A DNA stretch of 64,000 bases from contig NZ_QVAI01000001.1 of NCBI RefSeq assembly GCF_003427025.1, forward strand, positions 124,001 to 188,000, read 5' to 3'. Shown here in pieces: positions 42,985 to 53,346 of the stretch (position 1 is the stretch's first letter; each line of letters opens with the position of its first letter). A model generated the notes under the pieces. That model did not search any database. It saw nothing but the letters and a program-made list of their open reading frames with translations, and was not told the DNA's origin. This stretch comes from Jiangella endophytica (GTDB lineage: Bacteria; Actinomycetota; Actinomycetes; Jiangellales; Jiangellaceae). The position numbers and the translations under genes were made by a program.

Positions 42985-44238
42985 TCACGGCCGGGTACGC
43001 CGCCGCAGAGCCCAGCGCAGCAGCATCGTGACGGCGAGGACGGCCGCACCCGCCACCACCGTGCGCCAGGGCAGCGACGCCGCCAGCAGCACGCAGGACG
43101 CCAGTCCGGCGGCGGACAGCCAGCGCGGCCACCGGCGCTCGGCGGGGGCCAGCCGCCATGACGCGGTATTGGCGACGGCGTAGTACACGAGCACGGCGAA
43201 CGCGCTCGCCGCGAGCGTCGTCGCGAGGTCGCCGATCAGCACGAACAGCACCGTGACGACGGCCGAGACGAGCTCGGCGACGTGGGGGACGTGGCGGCGG
43301 GAGTCGACGGTGGCCAGCCGGCGCGGCAGGTCGCCGGACGACGCCATCGCGAATGCCGTCCGCCCGACCCCCGCCTGCAGGGACAGCAGCGCCCCCAACG
43401 CCGCCACCGCCGCACCCGCGGCCACGACCGGCTCCAGCCAGCCGGCGCCGGCGGCCGCCGCCACCGCCCGCAGCGGCTGCGCCGACTCCGCCGTCCCCGA
43501 CGCGCCGAGCACCAGCAGCACCGTCAGGCCGACCACCGCGTAGAGCACCAGCGTCGCCGTCAGCGACACCACCACGGCGCGGGGGATCGCCGCCGGGTCG
43601 CGCACCTCCTCGCCCAAGGTCGTGATGCGCGCGTACCCGGCGAACGCGTAGAAGAGCACCGCGGCGGAGCCGAGCACGCCCAGCACCCCGCCCGCCGACG
43701 CGGGACCGTCCGGCCACGACGGCGCCACGCCCGCACCGGCCAGCCCGGTCACGACGACCACCACCAGCACGGCGACGACGGCCGCGACCAGCGCCGCGCC
43801 GACCCGCGCCGTCTTCGTCACCCCGGCCAGGTTGACCGCCGTCACCACCACGACCGCGGCCAGTGCCACCGGCACCGGACGCGCCGGCCACAGGTATGCG
43901 CCCGCCGCCAGCGCCGCCGTCGCGCACGACGCCGACTTCCCCAGCACGAACGCGTACCCCGCCAGCGCGCCCCACGCGTCGCCGAGGCGCTGCCGGCCGT
44001 AGTGGTAGGCGCCGCCGGCCTGCGGGTGCACGGCGGCCAGCTGCGCCGTCGACGTCGCGTTGCAGAACGCGACGAAGGCGGCGACGGCCAGGCCGGCCAG
44101 CAGCCACGCGCCGGCGGCCGACGCCGCCGGCTGCCACGCGACGAAGACGCCGGTGCCGATCATCGCGCCGAGCCCGACGGCGACGGCGTCTCCGGTGCCG
44201 AGGCGTCTGGCCAGCCGCGAGTCCGGTTCTCGTGTCAC
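42985..44238 (-). CDS. APC-superfamily amino-acid permease
   Basis: A 417-residue transporter with about twelve hydrophobic segments. APC motifs are visible: GLGAMIGTGVF in the first helix, QAGGAYHYGRQRLG before helix 3, and FYAFAGYARITTLGEEVRDPAAIPRA in the helix 6-7 region. It probably imports an amino acid or a related amine; no substrate can be assigned. ATG 44238 gives a short basic tail before helix 1. Divergent from the GH15-like gene at 44343. Confidence 0.92.
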   Translation of the reverse strand: MTREPDSRLARRLGTGDAVAVGLGAMIGTGVFVAWQPAASAAGAWLLAGLAVAAFVAFCNATSTAQLAAVHPQAGGAYHYGRQRLGDAWGALAGYAFVLGKSASCATAALAAGAYLWPARPVPVALAAVVVVTAVNLAGVTKTARVGAALVAAVVAVLVVVVVTGLAGAGVAPSWPDGPASAGGVLGVLGSAAVLFYAFAGYARITTLGEEVRDPAAIPRAVVVSLTATLVLYAVVGLTVLLVLGASGTAESAQPLRAVAAAAGAGWLEPVVAAGAAVAALGALLSLQAGVGRTAFAMASSGDLPRRLATVDSRRHVPHVAELVSAVVTVLFVLIGDLATTLAASAFAVLVYYAVANTASWRLAPAERRWPRWLSAAGLASCVLLAASLPWRTVVAGAAVLAVTMLLRWALRRRTRP

Positions 44239-44342
44239 GGCACCATCCTCTGCCGCGGAAGCAACGCCAGGGGAACGGGCGGCGACCGAACCGTGACCGG
44301 GTGGCGAACGCCGCAGAGGTCTGGACCACGTACGCTGGTTGG

Positions 44343-45662
44343 GTGCGATCGTCCCGCCGCCTCGGGTGGCGCATTGGGCTGCCGGCGGTGATCCTCATCA
44401 TCGCCGCACTCAGCATGGCCCCGTCGCGCGGGACCGTCCTCCCACTACGAGCCGACGGCGTCATGGTCGAGCCTGGTGGAGCCATGGCCACCGTCCCGGC
44501 CGGCTCCGACGCCGCGTTCGTCCCCGGCACCAGCGTGCTCAGCACCGAGGACCGCTCCGACCCCGCCGTCGCCGCCCGCATCGACGACGATCGCCGCTGG
44601 CTGGCCGGCGGCGAGATTCCCGGCCACGGCTCCCGCTATCACGCGATGTCCGAGCGGGCGCTGCTCGACCTGCGTGCGCTGACGTCGCCGACCGGCGCGC
44701 TGATGGCCGCCCCGGTCACCGCCTGGCGCCACGTCTGGCCCCGCGACGCGTCGTTCGCGGCCGCCGCCTACGCCGTCACCGGGCACGACCAGGAGGCCGC
44801 CGACGTGCTCGGCTTCCTCGCCCGCGTCGCCCCGGCCGACGGCGAGTGGGAGGCCCGCTACCTCGCTGACGGCTCCGGCCCGCCCGACGACCGGCCCAAG
44901 CAGCTCGACAGCGCCGGCTGGGTGCTGTGGGCGGTCTGGCTGGTGTCGCGCACGGCCGAGCCGGACGTCGCCGCCGAGGTGCTCGAGGACCTGCGGCCCG
45001 CCGTCGTCGCGTCGGCCAACGCGATCGTCCGCTCCCTGGAGGACGACGGCCTGCCGGAGCCGTCGTCGGACTACTGGGAGAAGGAGGAGACGGAGCTGAC
45101 GCTCGGGGTGGCGGCGCCGCTGTCGCTCGGGTTGCGTTCCGCGCTCGCGCTGGCGCCGCTCATGGGCGTCGACGACCCGTTCGTCTGGAGCAACGCCGCC
45201 CGCCGCCTCGACGAGGCGATCGTGCGCGAGTTCGGCGCCCAGGGCTACCCCCGCACCCTGCCCGACGGCGGCGCCGACGCCGCGGTGACGTTCCTCGCCC
45301 CGCCGTTCGCGCCGTCGACGCCGGAGGTGAGCTCCGCGGTGCGGGCGACCGAGCTGGCGCTGCGGGTCCCCAACGGCGGCCACCGCCCGGGCGAGGCCTG
45401 GCGCAAGGACGTCGACGTCGCGTGGACGCCCGAGACCGCGCTGCTGGCGCTCGCGCTGGCCGGCAACGGCGACCACGAGGACGCCGACCGGCTGCTGACG
45501 TTCCTCGACAGCTACCGCACGCCACTCGGCTCACTGCCTGAGAAGGTCGACTCCGAGGCCACTCCGGCCTCCGTCGCCCCCCTCGCGTGGACGTCGTCGC
45601 TGGTGCTGCTCACGCTCGCCGAACTGGAGGACGGCCTCCCGGTCGTGCCGGCCGCGCATTAG
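44343..45662 (+). CDS. Exported GH15-like glycoside hydrolase
   Basis: A 439-residue protein with an N-terminal signal anchor (VRSSRRLGWRIGLPAVILIIAALSM) and an alpha/alpha-barrel of the GH15 glucoamylase kind: WRHVWPRDASFAAAA, the aspartate-containing substrate-binding motif, LDSAGWVLWAVW, and KDVDVAWTPETALLALAL near the C-terminus. It is shorter than true glucoamylases, lacks a starch-binding domain, and the second catalytic Glu is not certain, so the substrate is open. GTG 44343 is the start. A long inverted repeat follows 8 bases after the stop. Confidence 0.82.
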   Translation: MRSSRRLGWRIGLPAVILIIAALSMAPSRGTVLPLRADGVMVEPGGAMATVPAGSDAAFVPGTSVLSTEDRSDPAVAARIDDDRRWLAGGEIPGHGSRYHAMSERALLDLRALTSPTGALMAAPVTAWRHVWPRDASFAAAAYAVTGHDQEAADVLGFLARVAPADGEWEARYLADGSGPPDDRPKQLDSAGWVLWAVWLVSRTAEPDVAAEVLEDLRPAVVASANAIVRSLEDDGLPEPSSDYWEKEETELTLGVAAPLSLGLRSALALAPLMGVDDPFVWSNAARRLDEAIVREFGAQGYPRTLPDGGADAAVTFLAPPFAPSTPEVSSAVRATELALRVPNGGHRPGEAWRKDVDVAWTPETALLALALAGNGDHEDADRLLTFLDSYRTPLGSLPEKVDSEATPASVAPLAWTSSLVLLTLAELEDGLPVVPAAH

Positions 45663-45670
45663 TCGCCGTT

Positions 45671-45726
45671 CCATGATCATCAACCGTTGGCGACGTCATG
45701 GCGTCGCTGACGGTTGATGATCATGG
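45671..45726 (+). terminator. Near-perfect long hairpin after the GH15-like gene
   Basis: CCATGATCATCAACCGT (45671-45687) pairs with ACGGTTGATGATCATGG (45710-45726), and GCGACG pairs with CGTCGC inside, giving about 24 paired positions. The outer stem has the same sequence as the repeat at 2013-2070. Probable terminator and member of a repeat family. Confidence 0.7.
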
Positions 45727-45769
45727 TGGGTGCAGGGTTCCGGCCGGTTGGGGACGTGGGCTTCTCGTT

Positions 45770-46090
45770 TGGCCGGCGCGCCGGTGCGCCGTGTGTTCGG
45801 TGCGCCAGTGCGCCGGCGCGACGGTGGGCGGGGTGCCCCAGTGCCCCAGTGCGCCGGCGCGACGTGGGTCGGTGGGTCGGTGGGCGGGTGCCCCCAGTGC
45901 GCCGGCGCGACGGTGGGTCGGTGGGCCGGCGCGACGTGGGTCGGTGGTCCGGTGGGTCGGTGGGCGGGTGCCCCAGTGCGCCGGCGCGACGGTGGGTCGG
46001 TGGGCGGGTGCTCGTTGCGGTCGGTGGGCGGGTGCGTCGGTCGGCGGGTGGGCCGGTGGGCGGGTGCTCGCTGCGGTCGGTGGTCGTCGA
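45770..46090. repeat. Degenerate low-complexity repeat region
   Basis: Short modules such as GTGCGCCGGCGCGAC, GGTGGGTCGGTGGGCGGGTG and CCCCAGT recur many times in shuffled order. All six frames are open over long distances because of the repeat, not because of coding constraint. Together with 46090-46212, where I see nothing, it fills the left half of the 1.25-kb gene-free gap between 45663 and 46913. Confidence 0.75.
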
Positions 46091-46212
46091 TCGCCGTTGT
46101 CGGGTGTGGCGGTCGTTGGTGGGCGTGGGGCGGGCGTCTCGTTCTGGAGGTCGGCGCGACGGTGCCCGTCGCTCGGGTGTCGGCTGGGTTGGCTGTGGTT
46201 CCCGGGCCTCGT

Positions 46213-46672
46213 GGTGCCCGTCGCGGCAGGTGTGGTGTCCACGGAGTGAGATTTTCCGGCGATTCGGGGGCCATGCCCAGGACTGTGTTCGCTCTGCGAG
46301 GCATGCATGCCTGGTGGAGCGTGAGCACACCTGCTGAACGTGATCATTTCCGGGAGGGTTGGGCCGGGGACGGCGGTCGCGTGGGCCCACGGTCGGCGGG
46401 CGGACCGGGACCACGCCAGCGGAGCCCGAGGCGTGTCCAGACTCGCCCCGTCCCCCTGATAACTGCCAGGTTCTTGGCCGCGGAATCGCGGGTCAAGCGG
46501 TCATCGTCGGCGCGAAGCGCCCAATGGTCCGCTTGAGGCGCGGTTGCGCGGCTGAGAACATGGGCAGCAGGGGGACGGCCAACGGCACGAACCCAACACA
46601 CGTCCACCCGGCCCACGAAACGCCGGCCCACCAGCAGACCAAGCCGACCGCGCCGCCGGCCCGAGCCACCGA
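46213..46672 (+). repeat. Dispersed ~460-bp repeat, copy C (inverted relative to 6651-7108)
   Basis: Aligned with the reverse complement of 6651-7108, this block keeps in order the GGCATGCATGCC palindrome (46299-46312), the CTGCTGAACGTGATCATT arm, a ~90-base linker ending CCAGACTCGCCCC, a full 129-base hairpin element (46449-46577) and about 95 bases beyond it. Its left end lies in unrelated low-complexity sequence and its right end in a 13-bp array, so the repeat boundaries are real. Confidence 0.85.
46449..46577 (+). repeat. Long-hairpin element, copy 3
   Basis: CGTCCCCCTG and CAGGGGGACG form the ends. Next inward, GTTCTTGGCC pairs with GGCTGAGAAC, where copy 2 has CTCTTAG with CTAAGAG; both arms have changed while pairing is retained. 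TCAAGCGG with CCGCTTGA and the GGCGC-GAA-GCGCC tip are kept. Confidence 0.8.
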
Positions 46673-46846
46673 GCCGGGCCACCGAGCCGGGCCACCGAGC
46701 CGGGCCACCGAGCCGGGCCACCGAGCCGAGCCGCCGGCCCGAGCCGCCGAGCCGCGCCGCCGAGCCGGGCCGCCGAGCCGCGCCGCCGAGCCGGGCCGCC
46801 GAGCCGCGCCGCCGAGCCGCGCCGCCGAGCCGGGCCGCCGAGCCGC
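46661..46846. repeat. 13-bp tandem repeat array
   Basis: About fourteen units of GAGCCGGGCCACC, drifting to GAGCCGCGCCGCC, lie directly adjacent to one another with a 13-base period. It ends 68 bases before the XRE regulator start. No spacers, so not CRISPR; no coding meaning. Confidence 0.9.
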
Positions 46847-46875
46847 TCCCACTCACTCCTCTCCGCTAACCCCCG

Positions 46876-46893
46876 CTTGCAAATGCTTGCAAG
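46876..46893 (+). promoter_or_regulatory. Operator candidate upstream of the XRE regulator
   Basis: CTTGCAA-ATGC-TTGCAAG is a perfect 7-bp inverted repeat, unusually A/T-rich for this DNA, ending 20 bases before the ATG at 46914. The position suggests autoregulation by the XRE protein. Confidence 0.6.
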
Positions 46894-46913
46894 AGTTAGC
46901 TACCGTCGTAGGT

Positions 46914-47273
46914 ATGACGAAGGCAGGGATCGGTGAGTTCCTCCGCGAGCAGCGGCGCACCGCGCAGCTCTCGCTGCGGCAGCTGTCCGACCTCGCCGGC
47001 GTCAGCAACCCGTACCTGAGCCAGATCGAGCGTGGCCTGCGCAAGCCGTCGGCCGAGGTGCTCCAGCAGATCGCGAAGGCGCTGCGGATCTCCTCCGAGG
47101 CGCTCTACGTCCGGGCCGGGCTGCTGGACGAACCCAGCGGCGACCACAGCGTCGAGGACGCCGTCCTGGCCGACCCGGGCCTCGACGAGCAGCAGAAGCG
47201 TGCGCTGCTCGACGTGTACGCGTCGTTCCGTGCGGCCAACGCCGCGTGGCACGGCACCGAGAGAGAAGGGTGA
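46914..47273 (+). CDS. XRE-family transcriptional regulator
   Basis: A 119-residue regulator: an N-terminal Cro/CI-type HTH (~5-65; EFLREQRRTAQLSLRQLSDLAGVSNPYLSQIERGLRKPS) followed by a helical C-terminal part. The genes downstream, a HbhA-like coiled-coil protein and a DUF2516 membrane protein, give the order seen in M. tuberculosis as Rv0474-Rv0475-Rv0476. ATG 46914 follows a TTGCAA palindrome that is probably its own operator. It ends 5 bases before the next start. Confidence 0.92.
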   Translation: MTKAGIGEFLREQRRTAQLSLRQLSDLAGVSNPYLSQIERGLRKPSAEVLQQIAKALRISSEALYVRAGLLDEPSGDHSVEDAVLADPGLDEQQKRALLDVYASFRAANAAWHGTEREG

Positions 47274-47278
47274 TCCCC

Positions 47279-47758
47279 ATGACCACCGACACCACCCAGC
47301 CCACCACCCAGCCCACCACCGACCGCAAGCCGCTCTTCGCCGCCGCCGGCGCCGCCGAGGCAGCCGTCGATGCGCTGCGCCACCTGCCCGGCCGCGTCGC
47401 CGAGGCCGTCAACGACGAGAAGCTGCGCGCTGAGTTCCGCACCCGGTTCGCCGACCTGCCGGCCGACGTGAAGGTGTTCCGCGAGGGCCTGCCCGACCTC
47501 CTGCTGTCGGCTCAGGCCAAGGCCGCCGACCTGCCGCAGAAGGTGCGCGATCTGTTCGCCGACGCCGGTCGCGAGGCCGGCAGGGCCTACGAGGAGTTCG
47601 CGACCCGCGGCGAGGGCGTCATGACGAAGTTCCGCGCCGAGTACGGTCCGGCGGTCGAGAACGCCGTCGCGAACGTGCGCGGCCGGGTGGCCGACGCCGC
47701 CGACGAGGTCGCGGAGATCACCGAGAAGGCCGCCGACGACCTGAAGACCAAGCGCTGA
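47279..47758 (+). CDS. HbhA-like amphipathic coiled-coil protein
   Basis: A 159-residue highly charged, Ala-rich helical protein. In mycobacteria HbhA in this position is a heparin-binding adhesin and lipid/cell-envelope-associated protein. The coiled-coil body (~20-150; ALRHLPGRVAEAVNDEKLRAEFRTRFADLPADVKVFREGLPDLL) is comparable, but the Lys/Pro/Ala repeats that bind heparin are missing: the C-terminus is just EKAADDLKTKR. An adhesin role is therefore unlikely and an envelope/lipid role more plausible. ATG 47279 follows GAGAGAAGGG, and the gene is coupled to the XRE regulator. Confidence 0.82.
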   Translation: MTTDTTQPTTQPTTDRKPLFAAAGAAEAAVDALRHLPGRVAEAVNDEKLRAEFRTRFADLPADVKVFREGLPDLLLSAQAKAADLPQKVRDLFADAGREAGRAYEEFATRGEGVMTKFRAEYGPAVENAVANVRGRVADAADEVAEITEKAADDLKTKR

Positions 47759-47827
47759 CCTGGGCGATCGGCGGCAGATCAGCGGTTCAGCGGCCGCCGC
47801 CGATCACGTAGAGTGGGAGAGGTGAAT

Positions 47828-48154
47828 ATGTTCGGGGATTTTCAGTCCTGGATCCTGATCCTCTTGGGCATCGGTGCGCTGGGGCTGAAGGGGTACGCCT
47901 TCATCGACGCGCTCCGAGTCCCCACGCAGGCGTTTCCGGCCGCGGGCAAGTGGACCAAACCCATCTGGCTGGGCATCCTCGGCGTCGCCCTGCTGGTCGA
48001 GATCGCACTGTTCCCCACGCCACTGTTCTTCGTGAACCTGCTGGGTGTGGTGGGTGCGGCGGTGTACCTCGTCGACGTGCGGCCGGCCGTGCGGCAGTTC
48101 GGTGGCGGCCGCCGCAACGGCAACACCCACGACGGGCCCTACGGCCCCTGGTGA
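47828..48154 (+). CDS. DUF2516 membrane protein
   Basis: A 108-residue protein with three hydrophobic helices (WILILLGIGALGLKGYAFIDAL, PIWLGILGVALLVEIALF, FVNLLGVVGAAVYLVDVRP) and a polar Gly/Asn-rich tail. The DVRPAV motif after the last helix is typical of DUF2516. ATG 47828 follows GGGAGAGG; a GTG two codons earlier is possible. Third gene of the conserved XRE-hbhA-DUF2516 group; function unknown. Confidence 0.92.
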   Translation: MFGDFQSWILILLGIGALGLKGYAFIDALRVPTQAFPAAGKWTKPIWLGILGVALLVEIALFPTPLFFVNLLGVVGAAVYLVDVRPAVRQFGGGRRNGNTHDGPYGPW

Positions 48155-48186
48155 CCAGGTAGCAGCAAGGCCTGCCGGCCAGGTCC

Positions 48187-49257
48187 TCAACGCCGGCGAG
48201 GGGTGGGGGACAACAGCGCGAACGCGTCCTCGCCCAGCGCGAAGAAGGCGTCGTGATCGGCCAGGGCTGTGGAGGACGACGCCGCGGCCTGCATGACGAA
48301 CACGTACCGCTCGCCGTCGGCCCGCTCGCCGTACCACGACGCCGTCACCACGCCGGGCGCGCTGCCGCCCTTGTAGCTGACGTACGGCCAGTCGCCGTTG
48401 TCGATGGTCACGCCGCGGTTCTGCCCGAGCACGGACCGCAGCACCTCGTCCGGCCCGCGAGCGTGCAGGGCCGCCTGCGCCGCGCACACGTCGCTCGCGG
48501 AGCCGAACCAGTCGACGCCGGAGTCCCAGGCCGGATCGGCGATGTCGCGCCCGGTCACCAGCAGCGGCCCGCCGGGCAGCGCGGCCAGCATCCGCGATCG
48601 TGCCGCCGCGCCCGCCCGCGCCCAGTCGTCGCGCAGGTTCAGCGGCCCCCAGCCGACGGTGAAGAACTCGCGGGTGGTGAGGAACGGACGGTTGAGGTCC
48701 GGCCGTGCGTGCCCCATCGTCGTCATCGCGTCCTCGACGGCGGCCCGCCCGACGCGGTCCATCAGCAGTTCCGCCGCGGTGTTGTCACTGATCGCGATCA
48801 TCGCCGTGGCCGCACGACGCACCGTCACCCGGGTGCCGTCGGGCTCGTCCTGCAGCTCGCCCGACGGCAGGCTGCGCAGCCCGCCGCCGACGGTGAGCTC
48901 GTCGTCCCAGGAGAGCTCACCGGCGTCGACGGCGGCAGCGACGGCGCCGAGCACGTACAGCTTGAAGATGGACGCCATCGGCCGCTCCGTGCCGGGGTCG
49001 AGCTGTGCCACCGCTTCGCAGCTGCCGTCGTCGGCGATGCGGGCCGCCAACATGCCGACGTCGGCGTCCAGCGCGGTCAGCCGGCCGCTCAGCTCGTCCC
49101 AGGACGTGGCGGGAGCCGGGGCCGCCGAGGTGGCGGAGGACGAGGTCGGGGAAGGTGTGGGGGCCGCCAGGGTCGGCGTGGGCGCCGGTGCGTCGTCCGT
49201 CGCACAGCCCGCCGCCAGTGCCACGATCGCCGCGAGTGTGACGGCGGTGCGGCGCAT
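48187..49257 (-). CDS. Class A beta-lactamase-like serine hydrolase (lipoprotein)
   Basis: A 356-residue secreted lipoprotein: signal peptide with lipobox LAAGC (Cys near 18), a Pro/Ser/Thr linker, then a penicillin-binding-type fold. Motifs SIFK (SxxK nucleophile), SDN and YKGG (KTG-like triad) are all in order, so acyl-transfer chemistry is expected. The Omega-loop Glu of true class A beta-lactamases (ExxLN) is not evident, so a cell-wall or other peptidase is as likely as antibiotic hydrolysis. Divergent from clpC at 49494 across a 236-base gap. Confidence 0.87.
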   Translation of the reverse strand: MRRTAVTLAAIVALAAGCATDDAPAPTPTLAAPTPSPTSSSATSAAPAPATSWDELSGRLTALDADVGMLAARIADDGSCEAVAQLDPGTERPMASIFKLYVLGAVAAAVDAGELSWDDELTVGGGLRSLPSGELQDEPDGTRVTVRRAATAMIAISDNTAAELLMDRVGRAAVEDAMTTMGHARPDLNRPFLTTREFFTVGWGPLNLRDDWARAGAAARSRMLAALPGGPLLVTGRDIADPAWDSGVDWFGSASDVCAAQAALHARGPDEVLRSVLGQNRGVTIDNGDWPYVSYKGGSAPGVVTASWYGERADGERYVFVMQAAASSSTALADHDAFFALGEDAFALLSPTPRRR

Positions 49258-49275
49258 CCGGCCACTCTACGGAAC

Positions 49276-49290
49276 TTCGCCCGCAGCGAA
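49276..49290 (+). promoter_or_regulatory. ClgR-like box upstream of clpC
   Basis: TTCGC-CCGCA-GCGAA, an inverted repeat with 5-bp arms, resembles the actinobacterial ClgR site (CGC-N5-GCG core), which controls clp genes under protein stress. It lies 204 bases before the clpC ATG and 19 bases from the start of the divergent lipoprotein gene. One expected position does not match. Confidence 0.45.
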
Positions 49291-49493
49291 CTCCGGGGTC
49301 AACAGGCCCATCGAGTGGAACATCGGGTACCCGGCGTGGTGTTCTTGCAGGCACAGTAAGTACGAAGGATCCGCTACCCCCGTCTCGTTCCAGGACCTCC
49401 GCGGAGAGAGAAGCGGCCGGCGGATATAGCATCGAATGGTCAGATGTGGAGTCCCCGTCTCCACAGCCGACCGCTCGGCAAGGAGCGCCACTG

Positions 49494-52037
<2,544 letters not shown>

Positions 52038-52049
52038 CGGCGTCACAGG

Positions 52050-52083
52050 AACGGCCCCGGAGCATCCGTGCTCCGGGGCCGTT
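52050..52083 (+). terminator. clpC terminator
   Basis: AACGGCCCCGGAGCA pairs perfectly with TGCTCCGGGGCCGTT around loop TCCG and is followed by TTCGCG. A 15-bp stem placed 12 bases after the clpC stop; strong intrinsic-type terminator. Confidence 0.88.
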
Positions 52084-52110
52084 TCGCGTGCTGAGCGCGA
52101 GCCGTCAGGC

Positions 52111-52464
52111 TCAGCTGTTGATGTCGATGTCGCACTCGTCCTGAGCGTGCTGGGTGATGTTCTCCATCGCCGTCATGAACGCCTCGGGGTCGTCAGCCGC
52201 GGCTGCCTCCGGGTCCTCGATGGCAGTCGCGAACGTCTCCCAGTCGGCCTTGATGTCGTCGGGAGCGGCGTCGACGACCTCCTGGACGCGGTTGGCGGCC
52301 TCTTCCATCGCCGCCTCGTCGCTGGGGTCGAAGTCGGACAGCCCGCTGTCGTCGCTGAGCAGGTCGCAGTAGTCAGAACCGCCGTCGCTGCTACACGCGG
52401 TCAGGCCGAGGACGAGGGCGGCCGCCGCACCGAGCAGCGAGGCGGACCGGGTGGATCGAGACAT
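52111..52464 (-). CDS. Small acidic lipoprotein
   Basis: A 117-residue lipoprotein: signal peptide MSRSTRSASLLGAAAALVLGLTAC (lipobox LTAC), mature part small, acidic and helical (Asp/Glu/Ala-rich) with two Cys (SDYCDLL, QDECDIDI) that could form a disulfide bridging both ends of the mature domain. ATG 52464 follows GGAGTTCC. No family recognised; similar small acidic actinobacterial lipoproteins are common and uncharacterised. It converges with clpC across the terminator. Confidence 0.85.
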   Translation of the reverse strand: MSRSTRSASLLGAAAALVLGLTACSSDGGSDYCDLLSDDSGLSDFDPSDEAAMEEAANRVQEVVDAAPDDIKADWETFATAIEDPEAAAADDPEAFMTAMENITQHAQDECDIDINS

Positions 52465-52569
52465 AGTGGAACTCCTGTGTGGGGTGTCATGATTGGTCAA
52501 ACCCCGGCGACATTACCCGATCTGTCCGACAGGGTGGGCACGAACCCTGAAGGTCCTAGAGTGGTGCGC

Positions 52570-53346
52570 GTGAGCGACCGCGAAATCGAGTGCTGGCTGA
52601 CCGACATGGACGGCGTCCTCGTGCACGAGGACCGCGCCATCCCCGGGGCCGCGGATTTCCTGCGCCGCCTCGTCGATCGTGAGCGCCGGTTCCTGGTGCT
52701 CACCAACAACTCCATCTACACGCCCCGCGACCTCGCCGCCCGGCTGGCGCGCAGCGGGCTCGACCTCCCCGAGCAGTCCATCTGGACCTCCGCTCTCGCG
52801 ACGGCGCAGTTCCTCGACGACCAGCACCCGGGCGGCACGGCGTACGTCATCGGCGAGGCGGGGCTGACGACGGCGCTGCACGAGATCGGCTACGTGCTGA
52901 CCGACATCAAGCCCGACTACGTCGTGCTCGGCGAGACCCGCACGTACTCCTTCGAGGCGATCACCAGGGCGATCCGGCTGATCGGCGACGGCGCCAGGTT
53001 CATCGCGACCAACCCCGACTCCACCGGTCCGTCGCAGGACGGCCCGCTGCCGGCCACCGGCGCCGTCGCCGCCATGATCACCCGGGCCACCGGCCGCGAC
53101 CCCTACTACGTGGGCAAGCCGAACCCGATGATGTTCCGCAGCGCGATGAACGCCATCGAGGCGCACTCGGAGATGACGGCGATGGTCGGCGACCGCATGG
53201 ACACCGACGTCGTCGCCGGCATGGAGGCCGGGCTGCGCACCTACCTGGTGCTGACCGGCTCGACCGCCCGCGCCGACATCGGCCGGTTCCCGTTCCAGCC
53301 GAACCACGTGGTCAACTCGGTGGCCGACCTCATCGACGTGATCTGA
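52570..53346 (+). CDS. HAD-IIA phosphatase (NagD type)
   Basis: A 258-residue HAD-superfamily hydrolase. Motif I DMDGVLVHED near residue 11, motif II LTNNS near 46, Lys in VGKPNPMMF and motif IV VGDRMDTDV are typical of NagD/4-nitrophenylphosphatase subfamily IIA with a large cap domain. Acts on small phosphorylated metabolites; substrate unknown. Start GTG 52570 (VSDREIECWL); two further GTGs at 52564 and 52561 are possible. The 3' end overlaps the converging serine hydrolase gene by 17 bases. Confidence 0.92.
   Translation: MSDREIECWLTDMDGVLVHEDRAIPGAADFLRRLVDRERRFLVLTNNSIYTPRDLAARLARSGLDLPEQSIWTSALATAQFLDDQHPGGTAYVIGEAGLTTALHEIGYVLTDIKPDYVVLGETRTYSFEAITRAIRLIGDGARFIATNPDSTGPSQDGPLPATGAVAAMITRATGRDPYYVGKPNPMMFRSAMNAIEAHSEMTAMVGDRMDTDVVAGMEAGLRTYLVLTGSTARADIGRFPFQPNHVVNSVADLIDVI

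Noticed and set aside
45698-46347. Overlapping open frames of ~200 codons on both strands
   Set aside because: They arise from low-complexity GC repeats; no consistent start, no domain, codon use unlike neighbours.
46661-46846. Repeat-rich surface protein in open frames of the 13-bp array
   Set aside because: Period 13 shifts frame each unit, no start or ribosome site fits, and all frames are open because of the repeat.
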